Source: Streptomyces sp. MJM8645
Lineage (GTDB): Bacteria > Actinomycetota > Actinomycetes > Streptomycetales > Streptomycetaceae
NCBI RefSeq assembly: GCF_001625365.1
Contig: NZ_LJJF01000001.1
Span: forward strand, 1,116,001 to 1,180,000
Length of the DNA: 64,000 bases
Reading direction: 5' to 3'
This document shows positions 34,137 through 43,889 of the stretch, in pieces. The translations under genes and the position numbers were made by a program. The first letter of the stretch is position 1, and each line of letters opens with the position of its first letter. A model generated the notes under the pieces. The model searched no databases and was not told the DNA's origin. It saw only the letters and a list, made by a program, of their open reading frames with translations.

Positions 34137-35502
34137 GGACGGCGGCCGCTCTCCCGCGCACCAGGACGCCGACCGCGACGCACGCCAACGCGGCGCCGTA
34201 GGCGGCCTGTTGGGCCTCGACCCCGCCCGTCAGATAGAGGTACTGCCCGGCGGCGGGGACGGCGAGCCACTCCCCGCGGCCGGTGAGGCCCACCAGGGCC
34301 ACCACCAGCAGGCCGTACCAGGGGTAGGCGGGCGCGGCGAGGAGCAGGGCCGTACCGGTGACGAACAGGGCGCCGTCCCAGGGGCGGGCGGGGTCGCCGC
34401 GCCGGAGCACCCACAGGGCGACGGCGGCCAGGACCGCCCCGGCGGCCCACGGCAGCAGGGCGTCCGGCAGGAGGAGGGCGAGCAGGCCGAAGCGGTCGAG
34501 GTGCCCCTGCTCGTACCCCTCCTCCTTCAGGTAGCCGGGCAGGTAGCCGAGCACGCCGGTGCCGGAGGCAGCGAGGTAGGGCAGGTAGGCCAGGGCGAAC
34601 GCGCCGAGCGAGGCGCCCAGCAGCAGGGCGTTCTCGCGCGGGCGTCGGCGGGCCAGCGCGCCCGGCAGGGCCAGTGCGGGGATCAGCTTGACCGCCACGG
34701 CCGCGCCGAGCAGCGCGCCGGCCCACGTCGTCTTCCGCCGGGCTGCGTACCCGAGGCCCACGACCAGCAGCAGCGCCCCGAGGGTGTCCACGTGCGCGTC
34801 GTTGACCGACCACACCGTCACGCCGGGGCACCACCCCCACAGCGCGGCCCGCCAGCTGCCCCGCCCGATCACGAGCAGCGCCCCCGTGGTCGCCACCGCG
34901 AGCAGGGCGCCGGCGGCCTGCATCCCGCGCACCCCTCCCCCGAAGGGGTGCAGGGCGAGGAACCAGGCCTCCGCGACCGGCGGGTAGATGGTGTGCACGG
35001 CGGGCCGGTTGATGCGGGTGCAGTCGCCGGCGGCGGTGCGCCGCTCGTCCCAGCCGTCGCAGGCGCCGCCGACCGGCCACAGGTCGGGGGTGCGCAGCCG
35101 GGCGAGCGCCGGGTCGTCCGGCGTGTGCGCGTACGGGGAGGTGCCGGCGGCCTGGACACGGCCGTCCCAGACGTAGCGGTAGGCGTCGTCGCTGGTGCGC
35201 GGCGGGGCGAGCAGGCCGACGGCGGCGACGGCGACGCTCCCGGCCAGGACCAGGGGCACGACCTGACGGCCGCCCACCCGGCGTAGCGCCAGCAGGGCGA
35301 GCGCGTACAGGGCGGCGTCGACGGCGTACCAGGCGTACAGCGGCGCGCGGTGGCCGAGCGTGCCGCCGCCGGTGACGGTGAGGGCGAGCGCGGCGGTCAG
35401 GGCGGCCAGCGCGAGCAGACAGGGCAGCACGCGGGCGGGCCGGGGGCGGGTGGGCGGCACGCGGGCGGGCCTGAGGCGGATGCGCAGGGGGCGGGTGGGC
35501 AC
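34057..35502 (-). CDS. GT87-type polyprenol-phosphate mannosyltransferase-like membrane protein
   Basis: This 481-residue protein has about ten to twelve membrane segments. The first external loop carries APPRTSDDAYRYVWDGRVQAAG, with the acidic DD typical of GT-C enzymes of the GT87/DUF2029 group, followed by INRPAVHTIYPPVAEAWF. Such enzymes transfer mannose or related sugars from lipid-linked donors outside the membrane. An Arg/Pro-rich cytoplasmic N-terminus of about 25 residues precedes the first segment. It is divergent from the fused oxidase gene, sharing a 113-bp promoter region with the 16-bp element. Its end overlaps helR. The natural substrate is unknown. Confidence 0.83.
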   Translation of the reverse strand: MPTRPLRIRLRPARVPPTRPRPARVLPCLLALAALTAALALTVTGGGTLGHRAPLYAWYAVDAALYALALLALRRVGGRQVVPLVLAGSVAVAAVGLLAPPRTSDDAYRYVWDGRVQAAGTSPYAHTPDDPALARLRTPDLWPVGGACDGWDERRTAAGDCTRINRPAVHTIYPPVAEAWFLALHPFGGGVRGMQAAGALLAVATTGALLVIGRGSWRAALWGWCPGVTVWSVNDAHVDTLGALLLVVGLGYAARRKTTWAGALLGAAVAVKLIPALALPGALARRRPRENALLLGASLGAFALAYLPYLAASGTGVLGYLPGYLKEEGYEQGHLDRFGLLALLLPDALLPWAAGAVLAAVALWVLRRGDPARPWDGALFVTGTALLLAAPAYPWYGLLVVALVGLTGRGEWLAVPAAGQYLYLTGGVEAQQAAYGAALACVAVGVLVRGRAAAVLSGAPAPAASPAGPGCAAPRGTSSRG

Positions 35503-35553
35503 GCGCCCACCCTGCCACCGGGCGGCGGCGCGCGGCCGCAGCGGCGTGGCGCC

Positions 35554-35569
35554 GTTCGGATTCCGTAAG
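35554..35569 (+). promoter_or_regulatory. GTTCGGATTCCGTAAG element
   Basis: This third copy of the 16-bp element lies 46 bp upstream of the GTG at 35616 and 52 bp upstream of the divergent GT87 gene. It matches the copy at 25534 at 14 of 16 positions. Confidence 0.6.
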
Positions 35570-35615
35570 CACGTCGTGCCGCCGCGAAACCGGGGCCCGG
35601 CGGTTCCATGGACGG

Positions 35616-36719
35616 GTGACTCCGAACCTCCTTCCGCGATTCCGCTCGGCGCTGCACGAGCCGCGCACCGCCGTGGTGCTCGGCCGCTGGCTGGGCGCCG
35701 CGCTGCTGGTGTGCTTTCTGACCGGGCTGGTCAGCCACGCCCTCCAGGACCCGCCCGGCTGGCTGACGCCGTATCTGTTGAGCCGCCCGGTGAACGGCTA
35801 CCGGGTGACCCAGGGGCTGCACGTGATCAGCGGCCTGGCGGCCGTTCCGTTGCTGGGGGCGAAGCTGTGGACGGTCTACCCGCAGCTGTTCGCGTGGCCG
35901 CCGGTGCGCGGCGTGGCGCACGCGCTGGAGCGGCTGGGGATCTTCGTGCTGGTCGCGGCGATGCTGCTGGAGCTGTTCACCGGGCTGTTCGACACCCTGC
36001 AGTGGTATCCGTGGCCGTTCCCGTTCCGCCAGACGCACTTCTGGCTGGCCTGGCTGGCCGCCGGCGGCCTGTTCGTCCACCTCGCGGCCAAGGGCCCGCT
36101 GATCGCGCGGCACTGGCGCCGCCCGACAACCGGGCTGCCGCAGCGGCGGGCGTTCCTCGCCGCCGTGACGGCCGCGGTGGGCGCGGTCACGCTCACCACG
36201 GCCGGGCAGACCGTCCCCTTCCTGCGCGGGCTGGTCCTGCTGGCCCCGCGCCGCCCCGACCCGGGCCCGCAGGGGCTGCCGGTCAACCGGACCGCCGCGC
36301 AGGCCGGGACGGTCACCGTGCCGGCCGACTGGCGGCTCCGGGTGGACGGCCCGCAGCCGTACCGGCTCTCCCTCGCCGAGCTGCACCAACTCCCGCAGTA
36401 CGAGGTCGAGTTGCCGATCGCCTGCGTGGAGGGGTGGAGCTTCTCGGCGCGCTGGACCGGGGTGCGGGTGGCCGATCTGCTGGTCCGGGCGGGCGCCCCG
36501 GCCGGCTCGGGCCTGCTGATCACCTCGCTGGAGGCGGACGGCCCGTACCGGGAGATGCGGATGCCCGCCGAGTACGCCGTCGACCCGCTCACCCTGCTCG
36601 CGCTGCGGATCAACGGCGAGGTGCTGACGGCGGACCACGGCTTCCCGGCGCGGATCATCGCGCCCAACCGGCCGGGGGTGCTGCAGACCAAGTGGGTCGC
36701 GCGCCTGGAGGTGATCTGA
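35616..36719 (+). CDS. Fused cytochrome b - sulfite oxidase-like protein
   Basis: One 367-residue chain combines what the pair at 28037-29342 encodes separately. Residues about 20-175 hold four membrane segments with histidines (TGLVSHALQ, QGLHVISGLA, RQTHFWLAWLAAGGLFVHLAAKG), a b-type cytochrome layout. After an extra hydrophobic segment, residues about 215-367 form an oxidoreductase molybdopterin domain, with the cofactor cysteine in PIACVEGWSFSARW and a typical end, FPARIIAPNRPGVLQTKWVARLEV. It should be membrane-bound with the molybdenum domain outside. The GTG at 35616 has no clear ribosome binding site. Its stop overlaps the next start (TGATG). Confidence 0.85.
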   Translation: MTPNLLPRFRSALHEPRTAVVLGRWLGAALLVCFLTGLVSHALQDPPGWLTPYLLSRPVNGYRVTQGLHVISGLAAVPLLGAKLWTVYPQLFAWPPVRGVAHALERLGIFVLVAAMLLELFTGLFDTLQWYPWPFPFRQTHFWLAWLAAGGLFVHLAAKGPLIARHWRRPTTGLPQRRAFLAAVTAAVGAVTLTTAGQTVPFLRGLVLLAPRRPDPGPQGLPVNRTAAQAGTVTVPADWRLRVDGPQPYRLSLAELHQLPQYEVELPIACVEGWSFSARWTGVRVADLLVRAGAPAGSGLLITSLEADGPYREMRMPAEYAVDPLTLLALRINGEVLTADHGFPARIIAPNRPGVLQTKWVARLEVI

Positions 36720-37141
36720 TGCCCCGGTGGCTGCGCGCGGTGCTGCTGCTCGGCGGGCTTGCCCTGATCGGCTTCGGCCTGTCGGGCCTGCTCACCGACT
36801 CCTACATCACCGCCCCGCTCGACGTAGCGGTCTGGGCGGTGGGCGGGGTGCTGCTGCACGACGGGCTGTGGGTGCCGCTGCTCTGCCTGGTCGGCGCGCG
36901 ACTGGCGCGCGACTGGGCGCTGCGCGGCTGGCTGATCGTCGCGGCGGCGGTGAGCGCGATCGGGCTGCCGGCGGTGCTGCGGGACGGCGAGAACCACGGC
37001 AACTCCTCCCTGTTGCCACTGCCGTACCTGCGCAACTGGCTGCTGGTGCTGGCCGCCACCGCCGGGCCGGTGCTGCTGTTCGCACTCGTCCGGTGGTGGC
37101 GGCGGCGCCCGCGGGTCAGACGCCCGGCAGACCCGTCGTGA
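36719..37141 (+). CDS. Small membrane protein coupled to the fused oxidase
   Basis: This 140-residue protein has about four membrane segments: AVLLLGGLALIGFGLSGLL, a second spanning APLDVAVWAVGGVLLHDGLW, a third around WLIVAAAVSAIGLPAVL and a fourth at WLLVLAATAGPVLLFALV. The start ATG overlaps the stop of the oxidase gene by one base, so it is probably an accessory subunit or assembly factor. The 3' end overlaps the convergent phosphorylase gene by 26 bp. Family not recognised. Confidence 0.75.
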   Translation: MPRWLRAVLLLGGLALIGFGLSGLLTDSYITAPLDVAVWAVGGVLLHDGLWVPLLCLVGARLARDWALRGWLIVAAAVSAIGLPAVLRDGENHGNSSLLPLPYLRNWLLVLAATAGPVLLFALVRWWRRRPRVRRPADPS

Positions 37142-37967
37142 GCCCGTCCAGGGCGTGCGAGCAGACGCAGTCCCGGGCGGCGGGCAGGCTCTCCAGCGCC
37201 TTGAACAGCACCGTGCGCAGCCGGTCGACGTTTCCGGCGAAGACCTCCAGCACCTCGGCGTGGGTGACGCCCTCGCCGCTCTCCACGCCCGCGTCGAGGT
37301 CGGTGACCAGCGCCAACGAGGTGTAGCAGAGGCCGAGTTCGCGGGCGAGGACGGCCTCCGGGTGGCCGGTCATGCCGACCACGGACCAGCCGTTCGCGGT
37401 GAACCAGCGGGACTCGGCGCGGGTGGAGAAGCGCGGGCCCTCGATCACCACCAGGGTGCCGCCGTCCACCGGCTCCCAGGCCGCGCCCCGGGCGGCGTCC
37501 AGGGCGGCGCGCCGCCCGTCCGGGCAGTACGGGTCGGCCATCGAGACGTGCACCACCTCGGGCACCGCCCCGCCGGGCAGCGGCAGGCCGTCGTAGTAGG
37601 TCTGCACCCGGCCGGAGGTGCGGTCGACGAACTGGTCGGGCACCAGCAGCGTGCCGGGCCCGTACTCCGGGCACAGCCCGCCGACGGCGCACGGTCCGAG
37701 CACCTGGCGCACGCCCAGGGAGTGCAGCGCCCACAGGTTGGCCCGGTAGTTGATCCGGTGCGGCGGCAGGCCGTGGCCTCGCCCGTGCCGGGGGAGGAAG
37801 GCGACCCGGCGGCCGGCCACCTCGCCCAGGAACAGCGCGTCGCTGGGCGGCCCGTACGGCGTGTCGACGCGCAGTTCGGTCACGTCGTCGAGCAGCGCGT
37901 AGAGCCCTGAGCCGCCGATCACGCCCAGTTCGGCGCTCGGAGCACCGGTTCCCTGATCGATCGTCAT
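37116..37967 (-). CDS. mtnP: S-methyl-5'-thioadenosine phosphorylase
   Basis: This 283-residue cytoplasmic enzyme should split 5'-methylthioadenosine, a by-product of polyamine or ethylene-type pathways, into adenine and methylthioribose-1-phosphate for methionine salvage. LGVIGGSGLY gives the phosphate-binding Ser, FLPRHGRGHGLPPHRINYRA the conserved His/Arg segment, and VVIEGPRFSTRAESRW and VVGMTGHPEAVLARE the base and ribose site. The reading NLWALHSLGVRQVLGPCAVGGL is typical of the family. GGAAGGG precedes the ATG at 37967. A weak copy of the 16-bp element lies upstream. Confidence 0.88.
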   Translation of the reverse strand: MTIDQGTGAPSAELGVIGGSGLYALLDDVTELRVDTPYGPPSDALFLGEVAGRRVAFLPRHGRGHGLPPHRINYRANLWALHSLGVRQVLGPCAVGGLCPEYGPGTLLVPDQFVDRTSGRVQTYYDGLPLPGGAVPEVVHVSMADPYCPDGRRAALDAARGAAWEPVDGGTLVVIEGPRFSTRAESRWFTANGWSVVGMTGHPEAVLARELGLCYTSLALVTDLDAGVESGEGVTHAEVLEVFAGNVDRLRTVLFKALESLPAARDCVCSHALDGLTTGLPGV

Positions 37968-38030
37968 CGTTCGTACCCTTCCTCGGGGAGGCGTCCCGGC
38001 CACTCTAGGGTCCGCGCGGCGCCGCCGGTC

Positions 38031-38046
38031 CTTACGGTTCCGGGAC
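38031..38046 (-). promoter_or_regulatory. Weak copy of the 16-bp element upstream of mtnP
   Basis: The minus strand reads GTCCCGGAACCGTAAG, keeping the CCGTAAG end and the GT start of the element. It lies 64 bp upstream of the phosphorylase start, in the same orientation as the gene. Confidence 0.35.
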
Positions 38047-38201
38047 GGCGGGCGGGGCCGGATGGCCGCGGGCCGACAGGGTGGTCCGGGGCGGCCGAGC
38101 GAGTGACTTGCCGGACGTGTCGGCGGCGGCGCACCCCACCCGGCGTGCGTCGGTGGGTGTGCGCCGCCTCCGGGCGGTGCGCGCCCTGTTCCCGAAGTTG
38201 A

Positions 38202-38855
<654 letters not shown>

Positions 38856-38874
38856 ACCCGGCTCCCGCACAGCA

Positions 38875-38912
38875 GTCGGCCCGCCCGGTCGCACAGGACC
38901 GGGCGGGCCGAC
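38875..38912. terminator. Bidirectional terminator
   Basis: GTCGGCCCGCCCGGTC (38875-38890) pairs exactly, 16 bp, with GACCGGGCGGGCCGAC (38897-38912). It lies between the convergent rpf-like gene and the transporter gene. Confidence 0.85.
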
Positions 38913-38931
38913 GACGTTGTGCGGCGGAGCG

Positions 38932-40935
38932 TCAGCCGACGTGGACGCGCGGGCGGCGGCTGCGGTCGGGTTCGGCCTCGCGCAGCACCTCGCGGGTGAC
39001 CGGGGCCACCTCGCCCTGGCCGAACAGGAAGAACCGCAGGAACTGGGCGAAGGGGTTGCCCTCGGTCCACTCGAAGTAGAGGTGCGGCTGCTGCCCGGTG
39101 CGGTCCCGGATGGTGAGGGCCAGCGCGGCGATCGCGTTCGGGATGCTGGAGCTCTCCAGCGTCAGCACCCGGTAGCGGCCGTGCAGCACCTCGCCGCGCA
39201 CGGTCAGCTCGGTCTCGAAGTCGGAGGCGTCCCGGACGGTCACCTCGACGAAGACCAGGTCGTCCTCACCGGGGATGTCGTTGTCGGCGCGGATCTGGCG
39301 GATCTTGTCGCGGTACTCGGCGACGTCGCGGTGGGTCGGCTCGTTGGCGATCAGCCGCAGCGGGCGGTGCGCGTAGTCCCTGACGAAACGTTCCGCCACG
39401 TCGTCCAGCACCACGTCGGTGACGCGCAGCTCGAAGGCGCGGCGCAGCCGGGAGAGCAGCGAGACCAGGATGATGCCGGCGATGAAGCAGGCACCGATCT
39501 TCAGACCGTCCGGCCGCTCCAGGCAGTTCAGCACGGTGGTGTACAGGAAGATCGCCGCGATGATCGCGAAGGCGGTGGTCCAGCCCCGCTGCTTCGCCTT
39601 GTACGCGGCGATGGTGACGGCGATGGCCGCCGAACTGATCAGCACCAGCACACCGGTCGCGTACGCGCCGCCCTGGGCGTCCACATTGGCGTCGAACAGC
39701 CAGGTGACCAGGAAGCCGATCAGGGTCAGCACGATCACCATCGGCCGCACCGCGCGGGCCCAGTGCGGGGCCATGCCGTAGCGGGGCAGGTAGCGCGGCA
39801 GCAGGTTGAGCATGCCCGCCATGGCGGAGGCGCCGGCGAACCAGAGGATGGCGATGGTGGACAGGTCGTAGACGCTGCCGAAGGTGCCGCCCAGGTACTC
39901 GTGGGCCAGGTAGGCGAGGGCGCGGCCGTTCGCGTCGCCGCCGGGCTTGAACTGGTCGGCCGGGATCAGCAGGGTGGTGATGAAGCTGGTGGTGATCAGG
40001 AAGCAGCTCATGATCACGGCGGCCGTGGTGAGCAGCTTGCGGGTGCCGCGGATCCGGCCGGTGGGCTTCTCCTCGGTGTCGTCCGGGTCCCCCTCGATGT
40101 GCGGCATCACGGCGACACCGGTCTCGAAGCCGGACAGGCCGAGCGCCAGCTTCGGGAAGACCACCAGCGCCACGCCCACCATGATCACCGGGTTGCCGTG
40201 CTGGGCGGTCAGCGCACTGGTCCAGTCCGTGACCACGTGCGGCGCCTCGATGATCTTCCAGATGCCGACGGCCACCACGACCACGTTCAGCACCAGGTAG
40301 ACCGCGACCAGGGCCACCGCCAGGCCGATCGCCTCGCTGAAGCCCTTCAGGAACACCGCGCCGAGCAGCGCGACCAGGATCAGCGTGATCAGCACCTGCT
40401 TGCCGCCGAGGACGCTGGTCAGGTGCGGGTTCTCCACCAGGTGCGCGCTCGCGTCGGCGGCCGACAGGGTGATCGTGATGAGGAAGTCCGTCGCCGCGAA
40501 GCCGAGCAGCGCCAGGACGAACAGCTTGCCCTTCCAGAACGACAACAGCCGCTCCAGCATCGCGATCGAGCCCTCACCGCGCGGGCTCTCCTGCGCGACC
40601 CGCCGGTAGACGGGCAGGGCGCCGAGCAGGGTGACGATCACCAGCACGATCGTCGCGATCGGCGACAGCACGCCCGCGGCCAGCGCGGCGATGCCCGGCT
40701 GGTAGCCGAGCGTGGAGAAGTAGTCCAGGCCGGTCAGGCACATCACCCGCCACCAGCGCTGGCCCTTGTGCGCACCGGAGTCCCCCGCCTGCGCGCCGCC
40801 CTGCGAACCGTCCTGGCCGGCCTCCCCGGTGGCCGGCTTGTCCGCCGACACGTCCTCCAGCAGCCAGCCGCGCAACCGTATTCGCGCCGACGACGGTTCC
40901 GCCGTCGCCGCCTCCGTCGAACCCGACGAAACCAC
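38932..40935 (-). CDS. APC-superfamily transporter with C-terminal cytoplasmic domain
   Basis: This 667-residue protein has about twelve membrane segments from about residue 60 to 500. It opens with [20 protein letters not shown] and [19 protein letters not shown], patterns of amino acid-polyamine-cation permeases. A soluble C-terminal domain of about 150 residues follows, as in the potassium importer KimA and the Kup family. Annotated relatives are simply called APC permeases. Upstream are two clear 11-bp direct-repeat boxes like those near kdpB, which hints at potassium transport, but that is inference. The GTG at 40935 follows AGAGG. It is convergent with rpf across a perfect terminator. 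Confidence 0.8.
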   Translation of the reverse strand: MVSSGSTEAATAEPSSARIRLRGWLLEDVSADKPATGEAGQDGSQGGAQAGDSGAHKGQRWWRVMCLTGLDYFSTLGYQPGIAALAAGVLSPIATIVLVIVTLLGALPVYRRVAQESPRGEGSIAMLERLLSFWKGKLFVLALLGFAATDFLITITLSAADASAHLVENPHLTSVLGGKQVLITLILVALLGAVFLKGFSEAIGLAVALVAVYLVLNVVVVAVGIWKIIEAPHVVTDWTSALTAQHGNPVIMVGVALVVFPKLALGLSGFETGVAVMPHIEGDPDDTEEKPTGRIRGTRKLLTTAAVIMSCFLITTSFITTLLIPADQFKPGGDANGRALAYLAHEYLGGTFGSVYDLSTIAILWFAGASAMAGMLNLLPRYLPRYGMAPHWARAVRPMVIVLTLIGFLVTWLFDANVDAQGGAYATGVLVLISSAAIAVTIAAYKAKQRGWTTAFAIIAAIFLYTTVLNCLERPDGLKIGACFIAGIILVSLLSRLRRAFELRVTDVVLDDVAERFVRDYAHRPLRLIANEPTHRDVAEYRDKIRQIRADNDIPGEDDLVFVEVTVRDASDFETELTVRGEVLHGRYRVLTLESSSIPNAIAALALTIRDRTGQQPHLYFEWTEGNPFAQFLRFFLFGQGEVAPVTREVLREAEPDRSRRPRVHVG

Positions 40936-41007
40936 CTTGCACCTCTTGTTAAAGACCCCGTAAAAGCGCCGTCGGGCGACGGCAGTGCGACAGGCTATGC
41001 GACCGGC

Positions 41008-41046
41008 GTTAAGGACGCGTCATCGCCCCGCGTTAAGAAAACGTCA
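41008..41046. promoter_or_regulatory. Two 11-bp direct-repeat boxes upstream of the APC transporter
   Basis: GTTAAGGACGCGTCAT (41008-41023) and GTTAAGAAAACGTCAT (41032-41047) each repeat GT(T/C)A with 11-bp spacing. The pairs start 24 bp apart. They lie about 75-110 bp upstream of the transporter start and match the boxes near kdpB and the stress protein gene. Confidence 0.6.
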
Positions 41047-41172
41047 TTGCTCCGCAGGTCGCGGCGGGTGGTGCGCCCGGTGGCAGCACGCCCGCGGCCG
41101 GGCGCCGACGGGCCGGCCGCGCGGCGCCGGGACAGGGCCGCTCCCCCGCCCCGACGCCGCGTGCCGCGAAGG

Positions 41173-42777
41173 TCAGGCCCGGTAGCCGAGGACGGTCATC
41201 ATGCCCGTCTCCGCGTGGTAGACGTTGTGGCAGTGCACCATCCACAGGCCCGGATTGTCGGCGTCGAAGTCGACGGCGAGCGTCGCGCCCGGCAGCACGA
41301 TCGCGGTGTCCTTGCGGGGCCCGTCACCGGGCAGCGCGAAGGTGTGGCCGTGCAGGTGGACGGGGTGCCACATGCTCGTGGTGTTGCGGAACTCCAGCCG
41401 GACCCGCTCCCCCGCCGCCACCGGGTAGCGCTGCGCCGGGTCGTACCGGCGGCCGTTGAACGCCCAGTCGGCCTTCGCCATGCCGCCGGTGAGCTCCAGC
41501 CGCACCGTCCGGTCCGGCGCCCTGGCGGGCAGCCGCACGCTCGGGTCGGCCTTGAGCTGTGCCGCGCCGAGCAGCCTGCCGTCCAGCTCCGCCGGGCGCA
41601 CCGAGGCGTCCGGCGCGGCGCCGCCGCCGGTGCGCAGCAGGGCGAGCGCGGCGGCGTTCTTGCCCTCGGCGAGCGCGGTCAGCGGGAACACGCCGTCCTG
41701 GACGGTCACCAGCACGTCGTAGCGCTCGCCCATGCCGAGCAGCAGCGCCTGGGTGGTGGCCGGCTCGACCGGGAAGCCGTCGGTGTGGGTGACGGTCAGC
41801 TCGTGGCCGCCCAGCGCGACCCGGTAGGCGGTGTCGCCGCCCGCGTTGATCAGCCGGATCCGGACCCGGTCGCCGGGCTTGGCGGTGAAGGTCTCGGGCG
41901 CGGTGGCGAGCCGGCCGTTGACCAGGTGGAACGGGTAGCCGACGTCGCCCGCGTCGCCGCCGAGCAGCGCGCTGCGGGCGCCCATCAGCATCCGGGACGG
42001 GCCGGCGGCGGTGGGCGGGGCGGCGCTCGGGGTGCCGGTTGGAGTGCCGCCCATGGCCGCCATGTCGTGGCCGCCCATCGCCGAGTGGTCCATCCCCGCG
42101 TGGTCCATCGCGCCCATGCCCCGGGCGAGTTCGGCGAGCACGGCGTCCGGGGTGCTGCCGTCGACCCCGTCCACCCAGTCGTCCAGGACGACGACCCACT
42201 CCTTGTCGTAGCGCAGCGGCTCCCTCGGGTCCTCGACGATCAGCGGCGCGTACAGGCCGCGGTCCTGCTGGACACCGGAGTGCGGGTGGAACCAGTACGT
42301 CCCCGGGTGGGCGAGCGCGAAGCGGTACTCGAAGCCGGCGCCCGCCCGCACCGCGTCCTGGGTGAGCCCTGGCACCCCGTCCATGTCGTTGCGCAGCGCG
42401 AGGCCGTGCCAGTGCAACGAGGTGGGCTGCGGCAGGTGGTTGGCGAGACTGACGGCGAGCGTCTCGCCGACCGTGGCGCGCACCTCCTGGCCGGGCAGGC
42501 GGTCGCCGTACGCCCAGCTGCGGACGGTGCGGCCGCCCAGGTCGAGCGTCGTCTCGGTGGCGGTGAGCGCGACCTTGCGCTCCGGCCCGGGCCCGCGCCG
42601 CGCCTCGGCGGCGGCGACCTCGGGGCCGCCGGGGGCGACGAAGCCGCCCGGGGTGGTGGGGGCGGCGCCCCCATGGTCCATGCCCTTCATCGGATCGGCG
42701 GAACAGGCGGCGAGCAGACCGGTGCCGGCGGCGGCGAGCGCCGCGCCGAGCACGGTACGACGGGTGGGTGTGCGCAT
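41173..42777 (-). CDS. Multicopper oxidase with a Met-rich insert (CueO-like)
   Basis: This 534-residue protein has a twin-arginine signal (TRRTVLG) ending in a lipobox, LLAACS, so it is probably a folded, exported lipoprotein. Three cupredoxin domains carry the copper ligands: SLHWHGLAL, YWFHPHSG, HPVHLHGHTFAL and VHCHNVYHAETGMM. Between domains one and two lies a Met/His-rich stretch (GMGAMDHAGMDHSAMGGHDM), as in copper-tolerance oxidases. It likely oxidises Cu(I) outside the cell. The His-rich membrane protein gene lies 98 bp upstream, with a CsoR-type box before it, so both are probably copper-induced. Confidence 0.88.
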   Translation of the reverse strand: MRTPTRRTVLGAALAAAGTGLLAACSADPMKGMDHGGAAPTTPGGFVAPGGPEVAAAEARRGPGPERKVALTATETTLDLGGRTVRSWAYGDRLPGQEVRATVGETLAVSLANHLPQPTSLHWHGLALRNDMDGVPGLTQDAVRAGAGFEYRFALAHPGTYWFHPHSGVQQDRGLYAPLIVEDPREPLRYDKEWVVVLDDWVDGVDGSTPDAVLAELARGMGAMDHAGMDHSAMGGHDMAAMGGTPTGTPSAAPPTAAGPSRMLMGARSALLGGDAGDVGYPFHLVNGRLATAPETFTAKPGDRVRIRLINAGGDTAYRVALGGHELTVTHTDGFPVEPATTQALLLGMGERYDVLVTVQDGVFPLTALAEGKNAAALALLRTGGGAAPDASVRPAELDGRLLGAAQLKADPSVRLPARAPDRTVRLELTGGMAKADWAFNGRRYDPAQRYPVAAGERVRLEFRNTTSMWHPVHLHGHTFALPGDGPRKDTAIVLPGATLAVDFDADNPGLWMVHCHNVYHAETGMMTVLGYRA

Positions 42778-42875
42778 GACGGAGTGCACCTCGTGCGGTG
42801 GGTGTGGGTGAGCAGGACGTCGCGACGGCCGTCCCGCCCGCGCCGGAGCGCGGACACGGGGCGGCCGGCGCACGC

Positions 42876-43286
42876 CTACTGACGCAGCACCGACAACCGG
42901 GCGAGGAGGATCCGCCCGCCTCCGGGCGGCGGCAGCGCGCGAACGGCCCGCAGCAGCCGGGCCCTCACCTCGGCGGCGGCGTCACCGCTGTACCGCAGCA
43001 GGGGGCCGGCGATGAGGAGCAGCAACGTCCAGCCGGCGAGGACGGCCAGACACACCGTCATCGGATCCATGCTGTCGGCCGCTGCGGTGTGCACCGTCTC
43101 CTCGGCGCCCGCCGGGTGACCGGCGCTCACGGCGTGCCGCGCCGGCCCGTGGTCTGCCCCGTGCTCCACCCCGTGCCCGCCGGCGGTCGGATGGCCGAGC
43201 GTGTGCATCGTCACGATGCCGAGCAGGAGCGCCGCGAGGAGCAGCAGGCGCAGGGCCCGGGGGACGGCCGGACGCGGCTCCGCCAT
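42876..43286 (-). CDS. His-rich small membrane protein (DUF6153-like)
   Basis: This 136-residue protein has two membrane segments, ALRLLLLAALLLGIVTMHTL and VCLAVLAGWTLLLLIAGPLL, around an external loop rich in His and Gly (HPTAGGHGVEHGADHGPARHAV). The loop could bind metal. The ATG at 43286 follows GGGAGGTGG. A CsoR-like box lies 32 bp upstream and the multicopper oxidase gene is downstream, so a copper role is likely. The exact function is unknown. Confidence 0.75.
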   Translation of the reverse strand: MAEPRPAVPRALRLLLLAALLLGIVTMHTLGHPTAGGHGVEHGADHGPARHAVSAGHPAGAEETVHTAAADSMDPMTVCLAVLAGWTLLLLIAGPLLRYSGDAAAEVRARLLRAVRALPPPGGGRILLARLSVLRQ

Positions 43287-43317
43287 CGTCCACCTCCCGA
43301 CCGATCCCGCCACCAGT

Positions 43318-43332
43318 TACCCCCGCAGGGTA
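43318..43332. promoter_or_regulatory. CsoR-like copper box
   Basis: TACCCCCGCAGGGTA is an inverted repeat of TACCC around CCGCA. It resembles the boxes upstream of copA (61885-61970) and of the permease gene (63241) and lies 32 bp upstream of the start at 43286. Confidence 0.55.
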
Positions 43333-43484
43333 TCCCGAGTCACAGCCCCCGGCCGCGCCGGGGCAGGTCGCCCGGCCCGTGCCCTCCCCGCCGCCGAAGA
43401 TCGATCCGTTAGCATCCGTCAGCAGTTTGTCGACACGGACCCGGGCGGCACGCCGGTCCGGGGCTCATCAACGGGGGGAAAGAC

Positions 43485-43886
43485 ATGGCAGATCCTGATC
43501 TGGCCTTGGAGTTCAAGGTCAACCCAGCCGAACTGGACGGCTGCGGACAGAGCGCTCAGCACATCGGCGGACTCATACCGGGAGAGACCGCGAAGATCAC
43601 CGACCCGTGCAACCAGGCCGCCGGAGGCCTGAAGGGCTGGCTCACCGCCGCCGCCATCCAGAACTGCGGCACGAACTGGAAGACGCTGCTGGACAAGCTC
43701 GGCGGCGACATGGGCGACGTCGGCACCAAACTCACCACGTCCGCCGCCTACTACCGCCAGGTCGAGAAGGACATCCACGGGAGCATGCGGAACCCGGCCG
43801 CACCGGTCCCCGACGAACCGGACCCCTTCAACACGACCTTCGTCCCGGGCCCCGTGAAGCCCGCCGACGCGAAGGCGGCCGCGTAA
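43485..43886 (+). CDS. WXG100/ESX-like small protein, type VII secretion type
   Basis: This 133-residue helical protein has no signal peptide. Its first 100 residues look like an ESX-type helical hairpin: FKVNPAELDGCGQSAQHI, a turn around GGLKGWLTAAA, and LDKLGGDMGDVGTKLTTSAAYYRQVEKDI. The C-terminal tail is Pro-rich. Similar small proteins are encoded just before alpha/beta-hydrolase toxins and assist their export. GGGGGAAAG precedes the ATG. The hydrolase gene starts three bases after its stop. Confidence 0.72.
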   Translation: MADPDLALEFKVNPAELDGCGQSAQHIGGLIPGETAKITDPCNQAAGGLKGWLTAAAIQNCGTNWKTLLDKLGGDMGDVGTKLTTSAAYYRQVEKDIHGSMRNPAAPVPDEPDPFNTTFVPGPVKPADAKAAA

Positions 43887-43889
43887 GCG

